From Planctomycetia bacterium (GTDB lineage Bacteria; Planctomycetota; Brocadiia; Brocadiales; Brocadiaceae), in NCBI GenBank assembly GCA_015075005.1, contig JABTVC010000001.1, positions 1,488,001 through 1,552,000 of the forward strand: a DNA stretch of 64,000 nt, read 5' to 3'. The position numbers and the translations under genes were made by a program. The notes below the pieces were generated by a model. That model saw only the letters and a program-made list of their open reading frames with translations, was not told where the DNA came from and ran no database searches. Position 1 is the first letter of the stretch. Every line of letters begins with the position of its first letter. Shown here piece by piece: positions 39,944 through 48,128 of this stretch.

Positions 39944-40144
39944 ATGGAGAAAAACGTGAAAGACCTCAAAAACAGACTCGATTTGCTGGAAATGGATTTA
40001 AAAAAATTAGAAAAAAATATCAAGGAAGGCGGTACCTGCGGCACTCCTGAAGAATGGCATCATGTCTTACAAAAGGTAAGAAAGATTGAGGAGTTTGCTA
40101 TTTCACAATTAGCGGTTAGGAAATATGTAGATGAACATAAGTGA
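39944..40144 (+). CDS. Small coiled-coil protein
   Basis: 66 residues from the internal Met (MEKNVKDLKNRLDLLEMDLK). Heptad-like Leu spacing over the first 30 residues predicts a coiled coil; a GGTCGTPEEWHH turn and a second helix follow. The frame is open 13 codons further upstream, but those residues do not look coding. Unknown function. Confidence 0.45.
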   Translation: MEKNVKDLKNRLDLLEMDLKKLEKNIKEGGTCGTPEEWHHVLQKVRKIEEFAISQLAVRKYVDEHK

Positions 40145-40254
40145 CCGTTGTAAAAATGCCTCAATAAGGTTACTGAAATTTTAATTGCTTATCCGTAATA
40201 AAACAAAATAGCAATCGTACCTCTCAAAGAGAGGTATTGAAAACCTTTAAAACC

Positions 40255-41769
40255 CTATTTTAACGTCACAAAACCTTTGTTCTTTACAAATATGCTTACC
40301 GGTCTGTTTGTTTCTATGAACTCGTCCATAAGCGTCATAAACTCTAAAACAGAACTGACCTCTTTTGTGCCAACTTTAGTGATCAAATCGCCGGGCAGTA
40401 TACCAGCACGGTCTGCCGGACTATCTATTTCAACATCGACGACCAAAACACCGCGCTCACCTTCAAACCCCAGTGATTTTGCGATTTCAGGACTTAAATC
40501 ATTAACCACCAATCCGGAAGAAAATTTCGCAGATTCGTCGAGTTTCCGAATGGCAACATACGTTTTACCGGCGAGGTCTTGTGGCTGCCGCTCCACCATA
40601 ACCTCACAAACGCTTTCCACGCCGTTTCGCAAGACCTTCACGATGACTTTTGCATCTACCTTTGCACGACGAATAGCGTGCTGAAGGTCTATGGTGTTTT
40701 CGATTCTTTTTCCACCTATCTCAGAAATAATATCACCCGGTGAGATGCCTGCCTTTGATGCGGGTGTATCACTCCACACCTCCAAAACAAATGCCCCCTT
40801 CTCTGCTGTTAAGCCGAAACGGCGAACAATTTCTTTTTTGTCTTTTAGGCCCAACACACCAGCTAATTCGTCATTAACATCATGTGTTCCCACACCCAAA
40901 TACCCTCGCACCACAACCCCTGTGGCCATGATGTTTTCAACGGTTTCTTTTGCAATGCTGGCAGAAATTGCAAATCCTACACCTTGAAACCCTCCCGATC
41001 GAGTTGCTATGGCAGTATTTATACCTATTAACTCACCCCTCAGATTAACGAGTGGCCCCCCGCTATTGCCAGGGTTAATGGCAGCATCCGTTTGGAAAAA
41101 ATCTTCATAAATAAAAGGCAGTTCGAACGGGATGACATGGGTTCTTCCCTTGGCGCTGATAATACCCGTGGAAACTGTTTGCTGATACCCAAAGGGACTT
41201 CCTATGGCAATAACCCACTCCCCTACCTGCACCTCTTCAGAATCTCCAAATTCGACTGGTAGGAAATCCTCCCCTTCTATTTTAATAACTGCAATGTCTG
41301 TATTCGGGTCTGCACCAACGAGCTTAATATGCTTGTATTGCTCCCCATTGTATGTAACTACGGTAATTTCCTCTTCAGAAAAACCACTAATAACATGGTT
41401 GTTTGTTAAAATATAGCCTCGTTCGTCTATAATAATTCCCGAACCAAGCCCTTTCTTAGGCACGTTTTCAGCGTGGGAGTCACGATTTGGTGGAAAATTT
41501 TGAGATGGTGGCGATGGTTCCGCATCCGTACTACTACTCTTCGAAGACTCCTTTTTCTCAGTGCTTAAACTAACAACTGACGGACTGACCAGTTGTGAAA
41601 CCTTTCGAAAGGTTTGAATAAGTGGTTTTGTGGCCTTTTCAAGTTCCAGGAGTTCTTGTCTTAATCTATCGATCTCGACATTTCTGGTTGCAGAAACAAG
41701 GCGACACCGGAGGAAAAACAGGGAAGAAATTACTATCCACCACAAAATTAATATTTTCACACATTTCAT
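40255..41769 (-). CDS. degP: HtrA/DegP-type serine protease
   Basis: 504 residues. An N-terminal membrane helix (about 4-22) anchors it facing the periplasm. A Ser/Pro-rich linker leads to the trypsin-like domain with catalytic His125 (ILTNNHVI), Asp158 (NTDIAVIKI) and Ser236 (NPGNSGGPLVN). Two PDZ domains follow (starting near YLGVGTHDV and LVVNDLSPEIAKSLG). This is the S1C protease/chaperone architecture for misfolded envelope proteins. It overlaps the preceding small membrane gene by four bases. Confidence 0.95.
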   Translation of the reverse strand: MKCVKILILWWIVISSLFFLRCRLVSATRNVEIDRLRQELLELEKATKPLIQTFRKVSQLVSPSVVSLSTEKKESSKSSSTDAEPSPPSQNFPPNRDSHAENVPKKGLGSGIIIDERGYILTNNHVISGFSEEEITVVTYNGEQYKHIKLVGADPNTDIAVIKIEGEDFLPVEFGDSEEVQVGEWVIAIGSPFGYQQTVSTGIISAKGRTHVIPFELPFIYEDFFQTDAAINPGNSGGPLVNLRGELIGINTAIATRSGGFQGVGFAISASIAKETVENIMATGVVVRGYLGVGTHDVNDELAGVLGLKDKKEIVRRFGLTAEKGAFVLEVWSDTPASKAGISPGDIISEIGGKRIENTIDLQHAIRRAKVDAKVIVKVLRNGVESVCEVMVERQPQDLAGKTYVAIRKLDESAKFSSGLVVNDLSPEIAKSLGFEGERGVLVVDVEIDSPADRAGILPGDLITKVGTKEVSSVLEFMTLMDEFIETNRPVSIFVKNKGFVTLK

Positions 41770-41984
41770 TTTTTATCCATGGGATATTTCAGTTTATAAA
41801 CTAAAAATCCACCACCGGCAAATAGACAAACATCTACAAAAAAAGTCAGAATAACTACCTTTTTGGCAAATACAGGATTGTTTGTTCTCTGTACCTTTGC
41901 GACCGCATAAAAGGTCAAATATACAATTGAAATATATACCAACCATATACCAGCAATCAAGAGCATTTTGTTTAATATCTTCAT
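41766..41984 (-). CDS. Small two-helix membrane protein
   Basis: 72 residues with two hydrophobic helices (LLIAGIWLVYISIVYLTFYA and VVILTFFVDVCLFAGGGFLV). Its stop overlaps the HtrA start by four bases, so it is co-translated with the protease and may be a membrane partner. No family recognised. Confidence 0.6.
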   Translation of the reverse strand: MKILNKMLLIAGIWLVYISIVYLTFYAVAKVQRTNNPVFAKKVVILTFFVDVCLFAGGGFLVYKLKYPMDKK

Positions 41985-42215
41985 TTTCGACTCAGCAAAA
42001 TTGAACCACTTCTATCCTTAATTAGGGAACAGTAGTGTACTCATTCTTTACCTTTCAACCCATTTTCTCTCTAATTTCAGTAATCTCCAATATTTCTATC
42101 TCTTCAATCATCTTTATATTATAAATTAGTTATATACAAACACAAAAATAAATTTTTAGTATATCGGAACTTTTTTTGAATTATATATGTTTAAAATGAC
42201 ATAATTGTTCTCCTT

Positions 42216-42264
42216 AGCAAGCTGATTTTTCGCTTTCCTCCTTTTCTTCGAAAATCAGCTTGCT
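42216..42264. repeat. 14-bp inverted repeat downstream of the 111-residue gene
   Basis: AGCAAGCTGATTTT pairs perfectly with AAAATCAGCTTGCT across a purine/pyrimidine-skewed loop of about 20 bases. No U-run follows on either strand. Immediately after it on the minus strand is AAGGAG followed by ATG-TCA-TTT-TAA, a four-codon reading frame of doubtful meaning. Confidence 0.55.
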
Positions 42265-42275
42265 ACTCCTTTCTC

Positions 42276-42611
42276 TTACACGTAAATATCTAAAAAAGAT
42301 CCTATCGGTTCCTTGCGTTGATTATTTTTTGTATTTATAACCTTGGGCCACTCTGAATTTTGAACATTGTACCTTGGGGTTGGATTTTTAACATTTTCTG
42401 ATATCTGAATAGACACCTCATTCTTTTTCTGTATCTTTTCTATATTATCCAACAAATTAGATCTTTTAAGTGCAGTTACATTATTCGAACGATTATTCAT
42501 TACATCGTTTTTAAAATCAATATGATTAACTTCCTTTTTCGTAGTATGAACAGATAATCTTTTTATCTGCTCAAGAAGCCTCGATGCCGAGGGATTTACA
42601 TTATTTACCAT
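42276..42611 (-). CDS. Unknown 111-residue polar protein
   Basis: Starts MVNNVNPSASRLLEQIKRLS with AAGGAGAGG just before the ATG; the frame opens 12 codons earlier but has no ribosome-binding site there. Asn/Lys-rich, no membrane segment, probably disordered in the middle, with a hydrophobic C-terminal end (GSFLDIYV). Size and composition vaguely recall FlgM-like or other export-regulated small proteins, but I see no motif to support that. Confidence 0.5.
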   Translation of the reverse strand: MVNNVNPSASRLLEQIKRLSVHTTKKEVNHIDFKNDVMNNRSNNVTALKRSNLLDNIEKIQKKNEVSIQISENVKNPTPRYNVQNSEWPKVINTKNNQRKEPIGSFLDIYV

Positions 42612-42647
42612 ATATCCTCTCCTTGAATGATTCCATAAAACTAACAA

Positions 42648-43006
42648 TTGGTATAGTACTTTTCCTAGCGATTCTTGTACCTAAAACAGTTGCACTTATT
42701 TTACAAGTATATCTTTAGTTAACTACCATTATTGTGCTATTTTAGTCATAGCTTAAGTTTGCAAAACCATTCGTTTATACAATGAATCTTCTTTCTTTAA
42801 CTAGTTAATAATATGAACGTTACGCTATGTGAACTCATTTTCTAAACATCTTTTATTCATGTATCTTCATGTTATGACAAGGCTAATTTACCCGCCTGTT
42901 TTTCAGCTATAGATGCAAAAAATAAAATTTCTTTGTCATATTTCATCATAATTCATAGAGACGTGTTGTTAAATTCAACTAAAATGTATATAATAACTTT
43001 GTTGAA
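42648..43006. other. AT-rich intergenic region, no gene seen
   Basis: No reading frame with codon-like composition, no RNA gene and no clear repeat. It separates the 111-residue gene from the tmRNA promoter region. Confidence 0.6.
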
Positions 43007-43035
43007 TTGCTTTTTTATCTTTTACATTGTATAAT
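43007..43035 (+). promoter_or_regulatory. Possible sigma-70 promoter upstream of tmRNA
   Basis: TTGCTT and TATAAT are separated by 17 bp, and a TG precedes the -10. The predicted start is about 140 bases before the mature tmRNA 5' end, which would require a processed leader. Confidence 0.35.
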
Positions 43036-43181
43036 CAGTAAAAATGAGATTGGCATAAAACAAACAAGTATTCGGTGTAAAATTGCCAATTACCACCATA
43101 ACACTGAAGGAACAACTGAAGGAACAAAGGCACGAAAGAATAGAAGGCTTAAAATATTTTAAATTTAAATTCTTGCAATAA

Positions 43182-43538
43182 GGGGGCGAAAGGATTCGAC
43201 CGGATAAGTTGAGGTATAGGTAGCGTATTGAGGTTGTCAGGCGGCCTCATTAAAAACCTGGCAAAAATGATTTAAATGCCGAATATCCAATGGCACTGGC
43301 TGCTTAATTAACAGCCACGTTTCATTAGCCTTACCTGCGTGGTTAATGAAACGACGATCAGCAGGTTAGTTCAGGCCTTTTGGTAGGTGGGGACTGAATG
43401 AACCCTTAAGCCTAGCTGGTTATCGGAAACCCTGTCTGTTGGGGTTCTGGATGACGAGATGCAAAAAACAGACTATGTACGTAGAAACCTATGCTGAAAC
43501 GTCTAGGGACGCGGGTTCAATTCCCGCCGCCTCCACCA
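43182..43538 (+). ncRNA. ssrA: tmRNA
   Basis: tmRNA rescues stalled ribosomes. The tRNA-like ends are clear: 5' GGGGGCG pairs with CGCCTCC before an encoded ACCA at the 3' end, and the T arm GCGGGTTCAATTCCCGC is at 43511-43527. The 5' domain begins GGGGGCGAAAGGATTCGACC. The tag reading frame reads GKNDLNAEYPMALAA followed by TAA TTAA, with GGC as the probable resume codon and the standard ALAA degradation tail. Length, about 357 nt, is normal. SmpB is not in the window. Confidence 0.95.
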
Positions 43539-43684
43539 ATTAAGTTACTTGCAATTAAGAACTTACGAAGTCTGAATTAACAAAAATAGCGTCCCCAATG
43601 TGTCCCCAGATTAGGACTATAGTAGGATTTTTATTGAAATGAAAATGGTGGTAGTTAGAAAAGGATAATAGAGAGATGATCTAT

Positions 43685-43724
43685 TTTAAAGGGCAACATC
43701 TTAGGTGATGTTGCCCTTTATTTT
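43685..43724 (+). terminator. Rho-independent terminator downstream of tmRNA
   Basis: AAAGGGCAACATC and GATGTTGCCCTTT form a 13-bp perfect stem around a short TTAGGT loop, followed by ATTTTT. It is about 150 bases beyond ssrA and probably ends its transcript or that of the small downstream segment. Confidence 0.75.
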
Positions 43725-43773
43725 TGGTGAGTATAAGAAGTAGGATATTTTAGAATGGCTAAAAAAATGATGG

Positions 43774-43872
43774 GGGAATTGAACCCGCCGATATAAATTT
43801 ACAAGTATTTGATTTATAACAACTTGTAAATTTTGATACCCTAAAAATACTGTCACCAATGTGTCACCAAAA
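43774..43872. other. Attachment-site-like debris downstream of ssrA
   Basis: GGGAATTGAACCCGC at 43774-43788 is the exact reverse complement of the tmRNA T-arm core (43511-43525). It is followed by a 12-bp inverted repeat (AAATTTACAAGT / ACTTGTAAATTT, 43795-43833) and by TGTCACCAATGTGTCACC. The last is a variant of the tandem TGTCCCCA-type motif just after ssrA at about 43588-43607. Such features suggest past integrase activity at ssrA. No integrase gene is visible. Confidence 0.4.
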
Positions 43873-43875
43873 CCA

Positions 43876-44343
43876 TTAACTTTTGTTTATATCAATTTGT
43901 TCTGTCGGGTCAATTATATCCAGTCTCGATGATTTGGCAGCTTCTTTCAACTCGTGATCAGAAGTAACCATAAACAATTGCTCGCCCTTTTTTACAAAAT
44001 GTCTTTGTAGCAATAAAGCAGACGATAAATGAACAGCGTCATATCCTCGAAGTGATAACTTCTTTGTTAACTCTTTAGCGATATGCACAATTTCATCGGT
44101 CATTTGTATCTGGATAAAATGTTTCCAATCACCCTCAAGTTCCTGTGCCTTCAATTTAAATTGAGAAAGGCTAATCTCCAGTGCCTTACGTTTTCGGGAT
44201 AAAGTTGCCATAACTTCGATCATACCAAGCGATGAGCAAACTAATACTTGTTTGTGGGTAAACAGATTCTGAACCCAACTTGTACCATCTTCTTGGTAGT
44301 AACGCTTAACCCAGGCACTGGCATCAAGATAATAGAGTATCAC
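43876..44343 (-). CDS. PIN-domain toxin (VapC-like)
   Basis: 155 residues. It starts MILYYLDASAWVKRYYQEDG with the first PIN Asp (LDAS). The other acidic residues are in SSLGMIEVMATLSRK, RGYDAVHLSSALLL and VTSDHELKEAA. This is the full four-acid PIN ribonuclease layout, typical of VapC toxins. Its start overlaps the ancestral stop of the upstream antitoxin gene by one base (TGATG). Confidence 0.88.
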   Translation of the reverse strand: MILYYLDASAWVKRYYQEDGTSWVQNLFTHKQVLVCSSLGMIEVMATLSRKRKALEISLSQFKLKAQELEGDWKHFIQIQMTDEIVHIAKELTKKLSLRGYDAVHLSSALLLQRHFVKKGEQLFMVTSDHELKEAAKSSRLDIIDPTEQIDINKS

Positions 44344-44623
44344 CGCCTGTCCTTTATTAAAAGTTCTGAAGCTGGAATACCTTTACCCTGAATCGGTTTA
44401 ACAACACGAAAGGCTTTAGTTTTTATTACTGGTTTTTAAATGCCTCCTTAGATTCACTTTTCTTGTCTTTAAAGGCCTTTATATCAGACAAATCCTCAAT
44501 AATTTCCTTTAGCCGTTTAAGTTCTCCAATCTCAATTATAGCAGCTACTTTATGCCCATTTTTATCTGTTATAAATTGGTTAATTTTAATAGTGTCGTTT
44601 TCCTGTTTTAAGGCTGTAGTCAT
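44343..44623 (-). CDS. Antitoxin partner of the PIN toxin (frameshifted C-terminus)
   Basis: The N-terminal 65 codons read MTTALKQENDTIKINQFITD, KNGHKVAAIIEIGELKRLKE, ending at a TAA at 44426. One base added to the A run near 44431 restores KKPVIKTKAFRVVKPIQGKG, IPASELLIKDRR, with a TGA that overlaps the toxin ATG by one base. That is the normal arrangement in VapBC-type pairs. The open form is therefore likely a one-base homopolymer error or a recent mutation. Fold uncertain (Phd/RelB-like rather than AbrB). Confidence 0.7.
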
Positions 44624-44770
44624 ATCCTTCTCCTTATTTTGGCATTAAACAGTTGATCTTATTAAATGGCGTTAACTAATGCGTCTTTTAAAATTATACT
44701 CTTTTTAATGTTTATGACAATAAATTTTGCATTTAAATATTTTATGGATATTTTCGGGATATTATTTCCT

Positions 44771-44800
44771 TTGAAACCTTGTTATAAATATGCTTATGAT
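44771..44800 (+). promoter_or_regulatory. Predicted promoter of the opp-like operon
   Basis: TTGAAA and TATGAT are separated by 18 bp, about 50 bases before the OppD start codon; each box matches five of six consensus bases. This is the only convincing promoter before the long plus-strand gene train. Confidence 0.5.
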
Positions 44801-44849
44801 ATAGCAGTTAAATAATAGGCTGCTCGATATTGGCTAAATCAAAAAATTA

Positions 44850-45860
44850 ATGGAAAAATATAAGATTAAGACAGAATTACTTAGTATTCAGGGGTTAAGA
44901 GTTCACTTTGATCTGAAGAGACAAGGTATACTACGTGCAATCGATGGTGTAGATATGTATATTCGTCAGGGTGAAGTTTTAGGACTTGTAGGGGAATCAG
45001 GGTGTGGGAAAACGGTACTTTCTTTATCGCTTTTACGTTTAATTTCACCGCCTGGATATATCAGTAGTGGACAGATTGTTTGGGAAGGAACGAATTTATT
45101 GAATCTCAGTAATAAAGAAATGCGTCACGTACGCGGCAAAGAAATTGCCATGATCTTCCAAAATCCACAATCCTCGCTAAACCCACTTTATTCTATAGGT
45201 ACACAGTTGATGTCAGTGATTCGACTACATCAAAAAATGTCGAAAGAACAGGCGAAAACTGAGGCATTACGTCTATTGCGTCTTGTTGAGATTCCAGATC
45301 ATGAAAGGCGAATGAACGAGTATCCGCATCAATTTAGTGGTGGAATGGCCCAACGGATTATGATAGCAATGGCATTGTCATGTCAGCCTAAATTATTAAT
45401 TTGTGATGAGCCAACATCGTCCCTTGATGTAACAATTCAGAACCAGATATTAGATTTGTTACTTGAAATTCGCGAGAAATTTCACATGGCTATTTTATTA
45501 GTATCACATGACCTGGGTGTTATTGCCAAGATGTGCGATAGAGTAGCCGTAATGTATCTTGGCCGAATCGTTGAAATTGCCCCTGCTAAGAAACTGTACG
45601 AGTCACCGTTGCATCCTTACACTCAGGCACTTCTTAAATCTATACCATTACCTGATCCTAAGCATAATGGAAAAATCACAAAGCTAGAGGGTGAGGTGCC
45701 CAGTCCTTTAAATATTCCGTCTGGCTGTCGTTTTCGTACTCGTTGCCCAAAGGCATTTGATCTTTGTCCTCAGATTGATCCGATGTTATTTTTTTCGTTT
45801 AACGGTAACGATCATCTTGTGGCCTGTCTCCTATACCATTCAACTAATACGGATGAATAA
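44850..45860 (+). CDS. Oligopeptide ABC transporter ATPase (OppD/DppD-like)
   Basis: 336 residues. The Walker A is GESGCGKTVLSL, signature SGGMAQRIMIAMAL, Walker B LLICDEPTSSLDVT, and the H-loop is in LVSHDLGVI. The C-terminal oligopeptide-transporter extension carries the four-Cys block (CRFRTRCPKAFDLCPQ, then a final Cys) that is usual in OppD/OppF proteins. It is the only ATPase of the operon; with no OppF partner it would act as a homodimer. Confidence 0.93.
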   Translation: MEKYKIKTELLSIQGLRVHFDLKRQGILRAIDGVDMYIRQGEVLGLVGESGCGKTVLSLSLLRLISPPGYISSGQIVWEGTNLLNLSNKEMRHVRGKEIAMIFQNPQSSLNPLYSIGTQLMSVIRLHQKMSKEQAKTEALRLLRLVEIPDHERRMNEYPHQFSGGMAQRIMIAMALSCQPKLLICDEPTSSLDVTIQNQILDLLLEIREKFHMAILLVSHDLGVIAKMCDRVAVMYLGRIVEIAPAKKLYESPLHPYTQALLKSIPLPDPKHNGKITKLEGEVPSPLNIPSGCRFRTRCPKAFDLCPQIDPMLFFSFNGNDHLVACLLYHSTNTDE

Positions 45861-46310
45861 TTTAATAAGACTCAAATAAGTGAGGTGAAATTATGGGATT
45901 TATAATTGGTGGGTCAAGAAATGGATCCATGATAAAAGAAATTAATTGTCTACAAGTTGTGAGCTTGGCTATTAATGATACATGTAACTTGCGATGCAGA
46001 CACTGCTACTTACAAACAGCACAAACACAGATATCAATTTTGAGTGATCATGAATGGCTGTATCTTGCAGATTCATTATTTACTTATATCAGTCCCTCCG
46101 TACTTGCTTTTGTGGGAAAAGAACCTCTGTTAAACTTTCAATCTGTTAAATTAATATCTGCTGTTATTCAACTGAGAGATACAATTCAAACAAGCAAACA
46201 TAACAGAACTGATATTGGGTTATTGACCAATGGCATGTCACTCCTTCGTTTTTCGGATATTTTATTAGCAAATCCACCAGATTATTTGGACATCAGTGTT
46301 GATGGGCTAG

Positions 46311-47442
46311 TGTTTACTTGCAAAAATAAGTTAAATATAGTAAACTTCGGTTTATTTCATATAAAGGGGGTTTACAATGGCAAGAAAAGCTCGAATACCT
46401 TATTGCTCCGAGAATGACCGGCAGACTCTTTCTGAATGGGTCAATAGTCGTAGTATGGAGTGGCGGCTTGTTGAACGCGCTAGAATCATTAACAAAGCTT
46501 ATTTGACGGGGAACAGGTGCAGAAGGTAGCCAGAGATATTGAGACATCGCAAAATACTGTTATTGAGTGGCGGGATCGCTTTATCACAAACGGGATCAAA
46601 GGTTTGTATGATCTGCCACGCCTGGCAAGCCCCGAAATATGATAAGGAGTTCCGTAATCTGGTCTTGAAAACATTAGAGCCTTCCGCCAAAAGGACAATC
46701 AAACTGATGGCCCTCTCTTCGCGACACTTGGGAGCATCAGACGACGCGGTCTGGCGCGTTCTTCGCAAGGAAGGCATTTGTCTTGCTCGGCAAAGAAGCT
46801 GGTGTGTCAGCACTGACCCTGAGTTTGCGCCCAAAGCGGCTGATATAGTTGGTTTATACCTACCCCTCCAGAAAATGCTCTGGTGATTTCCGCGACGAAA
46901 AAGCCAAGCATTCAGGCCTTGAGCGGACTACGGGTTATGTATGCACAAGTAATAGGAAAATTGTGCATGGCCTTAAAAGTACCTATAAGCGTCATGGAAC
47001 ACTGAACCTGTTTGCAGCACTGAATGTAGCAACAGGGACTATTCATACACAAACAACAGAATTAAAAGACGAGTGGAATTTTGACATTTATGGATCAACT
47101 ACTTTTGGATTTGCCGGATAGCAATAAGAAAGAAATCCATGTCATCCTCGACAACTACTGTATTCACAAGCGAAATGATGGGTGGCTGGCAGCACACCCG
47201 AATGTTAAATTCCACTTTACTCCGACTTCGCAAGTTGGCTCAATCAGGTGGAGATATGGTTTGGCATTCTTTCCAGAAAAGCTTTGAAGAACGCAGTTTC
47301 AAAAGTGTAGAGCAATTGAAGTCTGCAATAGCGGAATTCATTGAAGTTTATCAGCCTAATGCTAAACCTTTCATATGGCGTAAAAGGGAAGTTCGGGGTT
47401 CGCAATTAAGAAATACTATAAGAAATTTATGCAATTAGACAC
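46311..47442 (+). mobile_element. IS630-family element inside the radical SAM gene (1132 bp)
   Basis: Ends are imperfect inverted repeats GTGTTTACTTGCA / GTGTCTAATTGCA flanked on both sides by TA (46309-46310 and 47443-47444), the canonical IS630 target duplication. The host gene resumes in frame directly after the second TA. Confidence 0.85.
46378..47438 (+). pseudogene. IS630-family transposase, frameshifted
   Basis: Across successive frames the protein reads MARKARIPYCSENDRQTLSE, RTIKLMALSSRHLGASDDAV, KKPSIQALERTTGYV, YKRHGTLNLFAALNVATGTI, IHVILDNYCIHKR (DDE Asp block), SFKSVEQLKSAIAEFIEVYQ, KPFIWRKREVRGSQLRN. All IS630 blocks are present but separated by at least three shifts, so the copy is not active as written. 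Confidence 0.85.
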
Positions 47443-48128
47443 TAGCGGTAGAACATGATTTACTTCGGGGCGAGGGAGCATTTTCCTGATTAGAACCGAA
47501 TTTACAATGGGCAACTAAATATTTTCCTGGTCCATTATGGTTAACTCCTACTTTAAACAGAATGAACATTGATTCATTTTAACCATGATAAAGTATTACA
47601 ATTCTCAATTTGATATTCGGCGGTTTGCTTTTGGATTTTACATACCTGAAGATGAAGCAAATAATGAATTATCTTTACTTCCTGAACAAATCGAAAGTTT
47701 AGTAAATAAATATCTTTATGAATTAGAAAAATTAGAAATTAATAATCCTGTGGAAATCCTCTTTGACTTATATACCTTGCACCTGATGTCCTTCAATATT
47801 TTGCTGACGCCGGATGGGTACCCGCAAGTGAAGGGATAGAAGCTTTGTTTATCGTTTTCAAATGGAATAACAATGAGAATCCATGTTACAACGGGTACTG
47901 TGGGATTACGCTATAATGTCAGGATAACCCCTGAAGGTTATGGCTTGTTGCCAGAGGATGTATTTCGTACAAATGAATACGAAAAATCAGCCATAGCAAA
48001 TGTAAAGGATTTTCACTATGACGCTATTAGACTTTATGAAGCAGGTTTACAAAAGTCTCGCTTGTATAAACTACACAGCCAACCCATATTGAAATCACAG
48101 GGATCTCCAGAATTTATGAGAGGAAGAG

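Noticed and set aside
42235..42250. Four-codon leader ORF ATG-TCA-TTT-TAA
   Set aside because: Too short to judge; mentioned only as context for the inverted repeat.
43760..43795. A tRNA gene on the minus strand downstream of ssrA
   Set aside because: Only a T-arm-like core is present; no acceptor, anticodon or D arm can be drawn.
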